This document shows positions 30,136-42,424 of a DNA stretch of 64,000 nucleotides, piece by piece. The translations under genes and the position numbers were made by a program. Within the stretch, counting starts at the first letter, position 1. Each line of letters starts with the position of its first letter. The stretch comes from Gracilariopsis chorda (lineage: Eukaryota > Rhodophyta > Florideophyceae > Gracilariales > Gracilariaceae). The DNA lies in contig NBIV01000003.1 in assembly GCA_003194525.1 (NCBI GenBank), forward strand, positions 186,001 to 250,000. The letters run 5' to 3'. The notes under the pieces are model-generated. The model had not been told where the DNA came from. It worked only from the letters and a program-made list of their open reading frames with translations, and did not search any database.

Positions 30136-33100
30136 AGTCGACTTCCTCATCGCCGGTCTTCGTAACAACATCACCATCACCACCATTCTAGGACCCATCC
30201 TGGCCAACAAACCCACAACTATCAAGACATTTACACGCACATTCAAAGAACTCTACAACCTTTACCACCCACTCCTTACAGTCACTTCGACAGCACCCAG
30301 GAGCACGAGATTCACCGGGGACTACGGCACAGCAGCTCGACCATACAACATCAATCGCCGTCAGTACCGTCGGCCCTATTATCCACAGCAAAGGATACCG
30401 CCACAGCAACTATGTCAATTTCACATGGCCTTCGGGAGACCGTGCAACCACACCGATGCCCAATGTCGCGACCCTCGTCACCCAAAATTCCGCCAAATGA
30501 AACCGCAAGCAATGCTCACCCAGACCACCCCCACATTCTCACCATATCAGTACCATGTTCTCCCTCAACCCCCGCATCCACCGGTGCAGCATCCGCTACC
30601 ACAGCCTCAAGCAGACGTACTATCCGACATGCATACCGAGGTCAACGGTAAGTTCATACTGGACAGCGGAGCACACCCCACTCACCTCAAAACACCGACA
30701 TCCAAAATGACACAACTCACACAAACCTTACTAACGCACACCGCTCTCAACCAGAAGACCCCCTGCAGCCACCATGGAATGCTCCAAATCCATCCGCATC
30801 AGAGCAAGAACACCATTAACACGTACGCAGTGGTTAACCGAAATCTAAGGCATAACTTGCTTTCGGTTCATGACCTGGCCCATCGATATGGCCTGGTCTA
30901 CTTCACACCCCACTACGGATACATAGTGGACACTCACCGCATGCCACACAAACTTCTCGCACGAGCAAAATGGAAAAACTCCCAATATGAACTGTCCGGA
31001 ACCATACCGGATAAAACACGAGCATACACCTCCAGAACCATAGCCTATAAAAGACCGAAAAGTTGCAAGACACCACCCAAAATCCGCCCCTCTCCACATC
31101 CTTCACGCACCACGAAAAAGACAGCACTACCGCCTCCAGTTACCACCCATCAGATCAACAACACACACCCGACTACCCGCAACACCCAATCTCTGCAACA
31201 ACTCACATACCCAGACCGACACACTTCCCCCAATACCCTCCAGATCCAAGCACACAACTGGCACCTGAGGTTAAATCACGCACATCCACGCAAACTCAAA
31301 CTCACAGCTCGGAAACGCCTCATCCCCACCATGCCCACGTCTCTACCGTATGACACACCCATCACGTGCAGTGCCTGCAAACATGCTCAGGCACACCCAT
31401 CACCACACAAAAGAACGCCACATCCATATCCCCCAGGCGCATATGTAAGTTCGGATACATGCGGCCCCATCAAGCCCACCTCTCGACACGGAAACAATCA
31501 CATCCTCATAATCATATGCGCTGCCAGTCGCTTCGTCCTCGCGCACTTTATACGTAACCGCAAGGATATCCCTCAACACATCGACAAAACACTCCAACAT
31601 ATTCGCCAACGTATGGAACTTCCGCTTACAGATTTTAGGAGTGACAACGCCAAAGAATACACATCGTCCAACATGCAAGCCATATATGCAAAGCATCAAG
31701 TAACTCATCATCTTCGCACCCCGCATCAACCCCAAGAGAACTCAATAGCGGAGCGAATCAACCGCACTATTATGAACACCGTCAGAGCTAACCTAAACAC
31801 AAGTGGACTAGATGATACTTATTGGGAGGATGCCGCTCGTGACGCCATATTCAAATATAACCTCCTACATCACTCTGCCATAAACACCTCTCCATATCAC
31901 AAATGGCATAACCAACAACCCACAATCAAACGGCTATATACTTTTGGACAACTAGGCACTATTCCAATATACGCGCCCAAATCGAAACTGCAACCACGAG
32001 CCGATCCCGCCCGATACATGTACGCCGAAAGCCTTTCTCACATTATGGTACTCAACCTGAGGACATCTCAGTATCAAAGCATAAGAGGCCAAGACTTCAC
32101 ACCCCACCACAAACACAAGGATCCCACAGCCACCACCACACAAGCCTTTCACACCGCGACATCCCGTCACAAAGATGTTCCCACAAAAATAGCCATAGAC
32201 ACCCCACCCCCAGCTACGTTGGCACAAGCGCGCAATTACCCCGATGCCACTTACTGGCAACACGCACACGATACTGAGCTCCATAATCTTGACAAGTACC
32301 GATGCATTCAATGGCTCCCACCTGACTTCCGTCCACCAACCCCCATGATCATTCCGCTCATGATGCTTTACCGCTACAAAAGATCAAACAATGGAAACGT
32401 CACACAACGAAAAGCGCGTTGTAACCTCAGAGGGGACCTCATGCAACCGGGTCTTCATTACGATCCCAAACTCACCACCACATACACGGCAGACCGCACC
32501 ACACAGAGGCTACTATTTGCCCTCCATGCCAAACACCAAATGCCACTGGAACATTTTGACATAACTTCCGCATACCTCCATGAAAAGTATGACCACCATC
32601 AACCCGTGTATGTTCGGCAAATGCCACTATTCGACGGCACTATGAAACACAACAGCACTTACGGTGAACTCAAGGGTAACCTTTACGGTTCGCCACCCGC
32701 GGCATATTACTACAACAGGGGACTCAAAACCTTCCTATTCACACACAAATTCGTGGCATCCGACCATGATCCATGCCTTTACATCAAGGTCACATCGGCT
32801 GGCATCATCCTAGTCAGCACCACAATTGATGATTTTCTCGTGTTGGCCTCAACAACAAACCTCATTGACCAACTATACACAGCCATGAAAACCAAGTACA
32901 AAGTCAAGAGATTAGGAAAGCCCACACGCTTTCTGAATTGGACCATCACCTACACCCCCACTGGCAGCGTCCACATCTCGCAACCAGATGCAATAGCAGC
33001 CATACTGAAACAAACAGGCATGACGAACTGCAACCCCACTCTATCCCCCTATGCACACACCACAACGCTGGATCAGCAACAGAGTACACAGCCACTCCCA

Positions 33101-33850
33101 CCGTCACAAGCTACAACCTTCCGCCATATTCTTGGTGAAATAAGGTACATTACGGATTGCACCAGGCCCGATATCACATATGCCACCAATCGATTGGCGC
33201 AACACATGAAACAGCCACAAGTTCATCACTGGCATGCACTCAAGGCTCTCCTCCGCTATCTCAAAGGCACCCAAAAACATGGACTTCGATACACAGCCCC
33301 ACGCACACAACAAGACTACCACAAATCTGACCTTCGCACATACAGTGATGCAGACTACGCCAATGCAAAAGACCGAAAGTCCATCTCCGGCAATGTCCAC
33401 TGCATCGGGCAGACACCAATCTCTTGGTGCTCCAAAAAGCAAAGCATAGTCGCGCTATCAACAACCGAAGCGGAGTACATCTCCGCTACTTTCGCTACTC
33501 AACACACGCAATGGCTACGCAAACTCCTCCAGACGATCAACATCCGCGACAAAACCCCAACACCACACTACATAGACAGTCGATCAGCGGTACTCATAGC
33601 GGAAAATCAAGCCCCCACAAAACGCAGAAAATACTTGGACTTACGGCATCATTATCTTCAACATCACGTCACAGAAAAGCACATCCAACTGCATCGCATA
33701 GCAACGGAAAACATGCTCGCGGACATTCTCACAAAACCCCTTCATCGGGATCGATTTCGCCACCTTTGCCAGCGTCTTCAAGTTACACCCCCTCCCCACA
33801 GCAAGCAATGCAATGCAGCAACCGGGGACTGTCAAACAGCAGACGCATGA
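30136..33850 (+). CDS. pol: Copia gag-pol, part right of the nested insertion
   Basis: A single open frame of about 1,240 codons. It has the rest of gag, a Cys/His cluster (CQFHMAFGRPCNHTDAQC), protease (FILDSGAHPTHL), GAG-pre-integrase (WHLRLNHAHPRKLK), the integrase core (SSDTCGP, FRSDNAKEYT, ENSIAERINR), Copia-type RT (HFDITSAYLHEK; the catalytic motif is TIDDFLVL instead of YVDD) and RNase H (YSDADYANAKDRKS, STTEAEYISA, ADILTKPL). The stop lies about 20 bp inside the 3' LTR. Confidence 0.9.
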
Positions 33851-33965
33851 ACATTGCTGCATTGCGCCTTTTCAAAGCCAAACAGCATTACAGTGGAGAT
33901 TAGATATATAGTCAAAGGCAGCAGCAGAACGAAGTAAAAGAAGAAGCTAGGACCTTTCACTCACA
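33830..33965 (+). repeat. Copia 3' LTR
   Basis: 136 bp, starts TGTCAAACAGC, ends CACTCACA, followed by the target duplication GGTAT. Confidence 0.75.
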
Positions 33966-33970
33966 GGTAT

Positions 33971-36900
33971 AAGGATAATCCTTTACCCCCTCGCTTTTGC
34001 GGACGTGTTTAGCCAGCATTTGTGTCGAGGAAATCCACTTTGGCGTGCTGACCTGTACGCGCCGCTCGTAAGTTCAGGGTGAATTAACACTCACAATACT
34101 CGCCACAGAACGTGTTCCTAACACCCTGTTACATCACAGGCAGTGATTCACCGGAGTAATGAGCAGGGTTCACGTCACCTTCCTCCTTTTAAGTCAAGAG
34201 CGCAAGCGTTCGGAGTATTTGACAGGTTGGCTTTGAGCCACATCTTGTTACTGCAGGACGTGAAGTCCGGGGTAGTCGCCAAAGCAGCAGATCGAATCGC
34301 TGTAGCAATCGTTGTTTAGTCTTCTTCATTGGCAAATCTGTCTGTTTTCTCCTACTGTATGGTAAGCGCGCGATGTACTGTACCTTATATCCTGCTTTCA
34401 GCAGTAGTTCAGTTCCTATCAGGGACAAAGTTGAGCACAGTTCTGTGCTCAGTGGCCTTCCAAACATCTTGAACAGCCTGCACTGTTCCGTGGTGCGCGC
34501 ACCGAGTGCAGCACAAACTGCAATTCTTCCACAATTCGTCTTTGCCTAAAGCGTTGAACAGCGGTTGACAGTAATAGCGCTATGAGCAGAAGGCATTATC
34601 CCTTGGCTGGGACGGCTTTCTAACTTACTTTTGAGAACTTGTTTGCTTGCGGTAGCGACGGTGAAGAGTTTGCCAGCTCTACCATTGTGCAAGCTACTCC
34701 AGTTCCACAGCAGCTTTTTCGGAGTATCTGACATATTGAGAAGGGCAATCTTGATGAAAAGAAATGTATTTGGAGTTTTAAGTAACTTAAGTGGTTGTTA
34801 TCTATCAGCGTTTTCAGCCAAACAAAGAATATTTGCGTCGTCATCAAAAAAGTTCTGCGAATTCACACGCCCACAGCCAACCAGACTACTTCGAAGCAGT
34901 GGACAAGACATTTGCATTGCTTCAAGAACAAGGTGTTAACCCTTCTCTCAGTCGTTACCAAACTGGACCAGTTCGAATACTGCATGGGCAGAGTCCTCAA
35001 ATCCTCTTTCCGTCGCATCCGGCTCTGTGACAGCTTTACAGCTCGCGCAAGCATTCAGACCTCACCGCCATCTGGCGCACATCCCGCCCTCCTCAGGCAC
35101 TCTGGGGCCCCCGGAGCACCTCCAAAAGTGCTGCGAACATAATTAAACAAGCACCGGCTGCGTCCGGCGCGGGGAGAGAGGACAACCAAGACACAGCGAT
35201 AGTTAGGTCCCTTTTCGTCCCCCCACGCTCTCCTAGTCGCCCGTCTTCTGCGCGTGCCAACGACCCAGCATGACCACGCCTACCACACTCTCCACAAAAA
35301 CAAAAGTTGAATAGTGATAGATCGCGATATACCAAAACTGAGAAGTGAGTTTGCTATATTACTGGTTTAGAACGCATTTTTCGGCTCACTTTACGAAGAC
35401 TTATTCTAAAATCGTGATGTAGCAAAACTCAGATGTGACTTTACTACATCACGTGCAAATGTCCACACGGCATTTGATATAAATGTTTTAAAATACGAGA
35501 CACTCGTTCAGATGCGGGTCTCTCGGAGCGAAACTTGGTGCCTCGCCTGCGGCTCTGCAAAAGCAATGTCGGAAATTCATTCAGTTGACAGTGCACCTTG
35601 CAGACCTAATTAGCGTTACTGGGAGCATCGGAAAATTCGCAGCTCAAACACCCGTACAAGCAAACAGCGGGCGAACAGGAATTCAAGAAATGCGCGCGTC
35701 GTTGCTCAGATGTTTTGAAACCATAAGCGCAAACGTCTATCCGTTACAACTAAGAATTGCCTCAGCTTGCAACGAAAGAAGAAATGGAAAGCTTTTATCG
35801 CTTTCATTTGCATGTCACAGATTTTGCTGTTGTTTTCACGGGCATGAAGTTCCGAAGCATTCAGTTATGGAAGCGACGATTTGCGATAGCTTTGCATCTG
35901 TTCTTGTTGCGAATATTTACAAGTGCTCATCAAGTGCGTGCACGTTCTGACTGACGCTTTTTTATCGAAGGCCTTGATGACTCAAAATCCATATTGCTAC
36001 GGAGACTTCGGCACTTCTGGAATCGATGAGAGTGCATCGCTGCATTTGAGCATGATGATATTATAGGTTTTCTTCTTTGAGAATGTCGAATCATTTCTCT
36101 TGCTACATGGCGGTTGCGATGTGCCGTCAGCTCTATTGAAAGTGTAGGCTTATAGGTTTCTGTGAGTTCGACGCTGAGAGTTTCTCTGAATGAAAGAGGT
36201 CAGAGTGGTCGTCTGTGAAGGGAGAGCTAGAACTTGGGCTTCTCTCAAGACTCAACACGTGCACCGAGTGTGGTGGTGAGCTCTAAACGTTAGCGGTGGT
36301 GATCGTCGTGAGACATTAGGGATGAAGTACAGCAAGGGAAACCTCAATTGTATTTTTAGGGTTTTCCAAAGTTATGAACACGTTTGAAAATACTTAGAGA
36401 CTCCGTGCCTTCTTCGGATTTCAGCTAGAGCAGAATATTTCTTAAATTTTAAGAAACATCCGATTTGGTTCTGAAAGTGTACTACAAAAATGTCCGGCCA
36501 GATATAGACTACTGACGCGAGCCGTGTCCACGGAAGTTTGTCGCGAGCTTCCACAGAAAGAAAAAAATGGCAAACAGTCTATTTGCGGTTCCATGTGTAG
36601 TACGTGTAAACGTGTCCAACAGATTCGTCAGCCATTGTCAGGGTTGCTTACTTCTGACACGTTTTCATACAAGCGTGTCGGAAGAAAGCGAACACTTCAA
36701 AGTAACTTTTTGCTGTGTCACCGGTTTTGGTATTCAAAAGGCGGGCAATATTCTGTGATAAGTGGACACGCATCACAGGCGTCGTGCGTTGCACACTTCT
36801 ACTGTAGAACTTCCTGCGAGAATCTTGTCTGATTATTACAGGAAGCTTTGTCGACGGAAAGTGTACCGTTGGTAAACGGAACGGGTCACTTTCAATACTT

Positions 36901-38156
36901 CAAAGAAATGGATCCTCCACAGTGTACAAGTGTATCACGATTTGTGCATCGATTACGTGCCATTTGGACTGTCGCTATGTGCTGAGATGCTCGTGTAGGT
37001 GGTTCTTAGAAAGTGACGTACATGTAGAGATGCTCAATATCAGCACTTCCATCAAGCTTCATTTAACTCCTAGCAAGCTGCGGTCCGATTGAAACATGTA
37101 TTTTACTTCTGCGTGCGCGAAATTCCATTTCCCATGCCTCTAGCTTCCACTTTATACCGGCTGTGCGTTTTGTTGTACTTGCCAGAGCGAGAAAGTATAG
37201 AACGTCAAATGTCATATAGCCATATTTCTAGCAACGCTCGTAGCCAATAGATGATGAGGTTTTGTTTTCTTGCCGACGCTGCGCTCTTTGCAGAATGGAG
37301 ATCCAGACTGAACCTAGAAACATGCCGAATTTTCTGTGCATTTCTACGGCAAGGATTGCCCCCGATTCGACAATACCTCAGGATATAGATCGGCTCACTG
37401 CCAGGTTGATACGGTTGATGTGGTTTCTGATGCCAGGGTTAATTCGTGGACTGCGTCCATCGACTTTGGTGGATACATTTAGAGATATCTTCGTGAAGTA
37501 TGTATTTCGTACACTGACGTTTCCAGCCATGGTGTGCTGTTTTCTAAACAACGGCCACATGCAGAAATACATATTTCGAGCTTTGGGAGATTATTGTTAG
37601 AGTCAGCAAGCATCTTTCTGTTCAAACAGACCAATTCAGTATGCTTCGTACTTCATCTTTCATCCAGCATCATTCAATCTACTACAAGTCTTTTAAGTTC
37701 AGTTGCAGATGGGATAGTAAACACATAAAATGTACCAGCTTCAGGATCGTCCAAGGCAGCCTTTCTTGACATTCTGTAGCGATGCCACCTATTATGGTCT
37801 GGGTCTTGGTGCTGTGTTCCACAGTAAACTGCCATCAAGTGTTTTCGTTTGCTCGACATCATGCTAACATCTGGTGGAATATAGCAATGCAATGTGACGT
37901 TGCTCCTATCTTGAAATCCGTAGTGGAATGGTGTAATGCATCTCAGGGGTTCAACCTTTCTGCATTGACAGAAATCAGCATTTCCGATTAGTACATTCAG
38001 GTTTATGCATCATGCAAGGACTGTAAAGTAGACTATGGAATGCTAACTAAAGCAATGAAGAAGCCAGGAGGTTTGGGCTAAAACGTTTCAGCTGACTATA
38101 CTCAATTGAAATTTCTTTACTTCACTACTGTCATTCACACATCGGCTTCAGCGCTA
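33971..38156. other. Long non-coding stretch
   Basis: About 4.2 kb with no recognisable gene family. A short inverted repeat TGAGCACAG/CTGTGCTCA lies near 34432-34451. The only frame that looks protein-like is at 37295-37600, listed separately. Confidence 0.4.
37295..37600 (+). CDS. Short hypothetical ORF
   Basis: 101 codons from ATG, MEIQTEPRNMPNFLCISTAR and onward, with a hydrophobic helical middle (LIRLMWFLMPGLIRGL) and a basic amphipathic continuation. No family recognised and no supporting promoter noticed. Could be chance. Confidence 0.15.
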   Translation: MEIQTEPRNMPNFLCISTARIAPDSTIPQDIDRLTARLIRLMWFLMPGLIRGLRPSTLVDTFRDIFVKYVFRTLTFPAMVCCFLNNGHMQKYIFRALGDYC

Positions 38157-38672
38157 TCAGAATGGGTCACCGTAAAATCCCGGTTTTGTCGACGGAGAAC
38201 TAGGAACTTCTCTTCTGTCGTATCGTGCTGACGGTACCATCCCATTTGGAGCAGGATCGTTGCGCAGCTCCTCCGTTAGTGTTTCCACTTGCTGTTCCAG
38301 CATTCGGATACGAGCGTCGTTGCACTCCAGTTTTCGAATCATATCTTCTTCCTCAGCCCGTTTCCTCTCCCGACTACGTTTAGCATGCTCGCGATTCTGC
38401 TTTCTCTTGATCGCCGGTCGCAACTCCGGTGGTGCATCTTTAAGGCTGTACGGGATGTGATCGTCTTTGACTCGAGATGTTGAACTCCCTCCCTGCGGCG
38501 AGTGGCGTCCAGAAGAGGAAGCTCCAGATACAGGCACGCCACGGGATCCACCATTTCGTCCAGAGGAGCTACTCGGAGAGGTTCTACGACCGTGTGATGA
38601 AGACTTTGACGATTTGCGATGCTTGTCCGGTGAAACGCTCGAAGACTGGGCTTTAGAAGGATTTGGTGCCAT
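38157..38672 (-). CDS. bZIP transcription factor
   Basis: 171 residues. A Ser/Gly/Arg-rich, probably disordered N-terminal half (residues 1-85) precedes a bZIP domain: basic region KRKQNREHAKRSRERKRAEE with the invariant N-x7-R, then a short zipper. Counting from the invariant Asn, heptad positions are Met, Asn, Leu, Leu (MIRKLECNDARIRMLEQQVETL), so the first two leucines are replaced and the zipper is only about four heptads. The Asn may favour particular pairing, as in other bZIP zippers. The C-terminus is Pro/Ser-rich. The product should bind DNA as a dimer in the nucleus. A TATA-like TTATAG lies about 125 bp upstream of the ATG. Confidence 0.85.
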   Translation of the reverse strand: MAPNPSKAQSSSVSPDKHRKSSKSSSHGRRTSPSSSSGRNGGSRGVPVSGASSSGRHSPQGGSSTSRVKDDHIPYSLKDAPPELRPAIKRKQNREHAKRSRERKRAEEEDMIRKLECNDARIRMLEQQVETLTEELRNDPAPNGMVPSARYDRREVPSSPSTKPGFYGDPF

Positions 38673-41600
38673 TTTGAAGAGTACTAGTTCGAGAAATAGT
38701 TAGAGCAGTCAGATAAGAAGGTTGCCAATAGTTAGCGGTTTCGTTGGTGAAGATGAAGAGACCTGAACAGATTGACTGAGGCGCTCAACCGGAGCTCTAT
38801 AAGTAGTGGTAGGACAAGATCGTTTCCAGTGAGTGTCGTGTGCGCAGAAAGTGGAGCGTGGTCCTTTTAATTCAGCTAAGTTGCAACGGCAGTGCATGAA
38901 ACCGTGTATCCCGCACTAATTTTCATGTCCATGATTTTTTAGGGGGAACAGCAGCCACATTTGTTTACATTACGTTGCTTTTCTGGAATGATACAAATGC
39001 ATTGACGATGGCTGACCTAAGCCTTTGAACAACACTGAGGTTCTTGGAGAGAGAATTGAGAGCAACAGGTGAGTGTCAACAGGTAACAATGAGCCTCTAT
39101 CGAATTCAGCACTGCTTAACACCCGGATGCATAGAAGGCAAGGCGAACAAGCAAAGCTTTCTTTGTTTCTGTATGCGTAGTGGACTGATGGCGGTTAGAG
39201 TAGGAAAGCAAGGAGGATCTACGCATTGATGTGGTGTAGAAAGAGGAACGACGTGAGATGGAAGATAAAGGATCCTTCTGGAGAGAGTTAAGTATCCAGT
39301 TCGTTTCTGCGACTAAGCGTCGCGTGTGATGTGACAGGTTCGACGCATTGTAAACAATGAAGCGTGGTACGTTTGGTCTGTCGAGCGGGATCAACAGCTT
39401 GTCATTCTAAATTTCACGGAGTAATATAACAGAAGTGTGGTATAGATGTTTCACGCAGGACTGAGAAGAGGGGTAGCGTCTCTATTGGATCGATTTAAGC
39501 TTAGAATAAAGCAGCAAGGCACGGGCAACAGTAATCTCCTACTATGCAGGAGGACGTCATTATGTAATGCACTCAAAGAGGTATAGCTGACAGCTGGTGT
39601 GAACCAACTCGGTTTTCGGATCGAAGTTGCGGAACAGAGCATGATAGCCGAGAAAGTGAAGCCTTCATTTGCAGACTGAATGATGAGCTGTTGCCATAAG
39701 CAGGGTCTCTTTTTGCGCCAATCAGGACGCAGTAGCATGAGTGGGCTTCGGAACGGGAAACAACTGAGAATGAAAACAACTTTCTAAGGAGGAGAAGTGG
39801 ATAAGTTAAGAAGTAGCGCAAGGCCTTGCGTCACAAGTAGAGCTGGGACGGCGATGTACGCTGCCCGTGGCGCCCTTATGTTGCAATGCCAGCAATGTTG
39901 GCTGGCAAGGGATGCGGCGGCTATGAGAATGCGTTGCATATGCGCTGTACGGAACGATGGTTGTTGGACGGCAAGTGTTTTAAAATAGTTGTTTTTGGCA
40001 GGAATGGACCGTTGGATACTTCGACAAGGCTCAGTTGTTTACAGTCGAAGCGAGCTCTGTAAAGTGAGAAAATTCTGCCACTCTTAATGAGGATCACTAA
40101 ATTGTGCTCGCAAGCACGGCGGCACTGTGCCTTGCTATTCAGGCTGTGTCACGGAGTGTATAACGCACTGGCGCGACTTGCCCCTTCCTCCTTTTATTCC
40201 CCCTTCGCGTGCGCCATTGCTGCTTCCTGCGCTCGGCGCCGCTTCCTTCCCAGCTGCTCGTGGTCTCGACAGCAAAAGGTCACGTCCAAGACTCGGGTGA
40301 CTGGTAGCTACTCAACCCGCTGTATTCCTTGCTACATTGCAGATGTATCGTTTGCTCAAAGGGCGAGTAGCTGAAGGGTGGGAAGAGGCGCGCCAACGGA
40401 CGTGGTTTCTCCGTGCGACGGACGTTGCGACAGAGGGAGTGATACTTTCGAGAAGCCGATCTTAGCCAGAGCCCCGCACTGGAAGAGACAACAGAAGCAA
40501 TGGTACATACTCAACTGTTGTACAACAGAGGTTGTGAATAGACATGTGGCGGCCACGAAACGAGCGCTACCAATTGGCACTGGATATGCTGATATGACGT
40601 ACCAATACGTGATATGGATTCTTCCCTCATTCCAGTGCGATCAGTATAAGGGCACCGTACTACATCTGTGTTGAGATTATGTAGGAATTGGTGTTTCGGA
40701 TCTTGCTTTTCATGTTCGGTAGAAAAGCATATTGCAGCACAAAGAAGAGGGTTATAGGTAGTTACGACGATTGTACCAAACCCGTACGGGAAGTACGAAT
40801 CGGTTTCAAACGATTTACAACTGCTTAGAGCTTCAATGTGACCCGGTGTTCTCTGGGTAAAGCCCTGTCATGCTGTACTTTTTCCGGAGAATAAGATTCG
40901 GGGCGGACCGTGTGGAAGACATCATAGCTGATGCCGGCAGCTATGGCGATGTATAGCATTGCTGCCGCTACCCTCCGTACTCATGAGTAGGCTGTTCCGC
41001 ATGCGTGTGCAACGAACCTAAAAATCGCCCAAATGGTCTCCATTGAGTGGTAGAGCGGTGCGATCCAGAAAGCTGGGAAGGAGAGGGGTTTTCTGTATTG
41101 AACGTAGGAAAGGAGTCTGCATAAGATGCCATGATCTTCCATAAGGATTATAAACAAGTAGAAACTGTTTAACGACTGTTTGGAAGTATTCAGTGATCGT
41201 TTTTAAGCCAACAACGACCAGATGAGAGCAGGTGAAATTGGGGAGTTGGACTATCCTGACATTGGAGAAAGAGGGGCTCAACATACGTCCTCCAAGGTAT
41301 GGGGGACAAATCTCGTTATAGCTAGGCGCCGGGGTGAGGATGCGCAACAAAGAAATTAGGATTGAAGAGTGAAAGGGTGAGGGAACGTGAAAGGGTAAGG
41401 GAAGGGTACAACCCAAACTTGAAGCAAGTAAGTTGCGGCCCTGGCGTAACGAAGATGCAGGGAGATTGAATTGCATCTGTAGTGCGATCCTGTGAGCATG
41501 GGCACGTGATGAAGAGGGGTCATCAGTGACGGGAAAAGAAATACGTAGCGTGAAGAAAAGAAATGCAAGAAGAAGAGAGTAGAAAGAATGACGAATTTAG

Positions 41601-41995
41601 AAATGCAGATTTGGTGCTTGTGGTGTGGGAATTTGTCACGGAAAGAAAGACGGAGGGGTATTGAGAGAAGCTGTCAATGATTGATGGTGATAATGCCATT
41701 GTGTTTGGAGCGGCATTTCAACTGTGACAGAGACGCGATGGTCCAAGTCTCGAGTTGTCGCATCGCGCCCTTCCCAACGACGAACGCTGCGGCATTGCCA
41801 TCTTCGAAACTTCTGGAACCAACTGCAATCTTCGACGCCCAATTGCCACGTTACACACCAAGCCACGAAGCAGACAGTCACAGGAATCCAACACACACAA
41901 CACACACACGTTTGGAACTCATCCTTTCGGTACTTGTTTCGCCATACAGAACAATCAAAATAATACCACATAAATTTCTTTAATTTCGTACAGAT
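38673..41995. other. Long non-coding stretch
   Basis: About 3.3 kb. I found no gene family, transposase or tandem array. Small frames exist in all phases without domain signatures. Confidence 0.4.
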
Positions 41996-42069
41996 GCTCT
42001 CGTAGCTCAGTTGGTTAGAGCGCCAGCCTAACATGCTGGAGGTCAGGAGTTCGACCCTCCTCTAGAGTA
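41996..42069 (+). tRNA. tRNA-Val (anticodon AAC), intronless
   Basis: Full cloverleaf: acceptor GCTCTCG, TA, D-arm GCTC/GAGC with loop AGTTGGTTA, anticodon stem CCAGC/GCTGG with loop CTAACAT (anticodon AAC), variable AGGTC, T-arm AGGAG/CTCCT with loop TTCGACC, acceptor CTAGAGT and discriminator A. The acceptor has one C-T mismatch and a terminal G-T pair. Internal A and B boxes are present (TAGCTCAGTTGG, AGTTCGACC). CCA is not encoded, as expected for a eukaryotic gene. A34 would be edited to inosine. Confidence 0.93.
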
Positions 42070-42077
42070 CAGCGATA

Positions 42078-42084
42078 TTTTTTT
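42078..42084 (+). terminator. Pol III terminator of tRNA-Val
   Basis: A run of seven T begins 9 bp after the tRNA. Confidence 0.85.
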
Positions 42085-42424
42085 CCTCTTTGATGAAGAC
42101 GTGAACTTTGAGGAGCTGGGAAGGCATGCGCATACTGCCTACCCATGCACAACGGTACGTGTACGCCGTGAATTGACAAGATTCCTTACGCAGGGTTTAC
42201 ATTGGTTGCTTTGTTCTTCCATTACAGTGTGCTTTCATCATCCACTCGAGTCTTGGACCTGTCTAACCGTCTTCTTTTGCTGCTTCTCGCCGCTTCGGTC
42301 ACTACTTCGCCTTAGATTCTTTGGCTACCCTACATGGTGATTGCTTTGGTTCTGTGGTTGAAGCTTGTACACATCATGAACACACGAGAACTTACATCTC
42401 CCTTCATGATCGCAGAAATCATGC
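42085..42424. other. Short spacer
   Basis: Between the tRNA and the 3' end of the first vWD-like gene. No gene seen. Confidence 0.4.

Larger units (their letters stand above)
20275..33965 (+). mobile_element. Ty1/copia element (GalEa/PyRE-like?), split by a nested Gypsy
   Basis: A Copia retrotransposon with short LTRs and a 5 bp target duplication GGTAT (20270-20274 and 33966-33970). About 4.7 kb belongs to Copia itself; the rest is the nested Gypsy at 21108-30130. Order is gag, protease, integrase, RT, RNase H, as in Copia. Apart from the nested insertion it looks almost whole. The coding strand is strikingly A+C-rich and poor in G, unlike the surrounding DNA. Very short LTRs are typical of the GalEa-type Copia clade known from red algae and marine animals; the clade call needs a tree. 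Confidence 0.9.

Noticed and set aside
35585-35950. Candidate genes in the 34-38 kb spacer
   Set aside because: Frames start at arbitrary codons, overlap each other and show no domain.
40087-40374. Cysteine-containing plus-strand frame
   Set aside because: No signal peptide or repeat pattern; composition consistent with chance.
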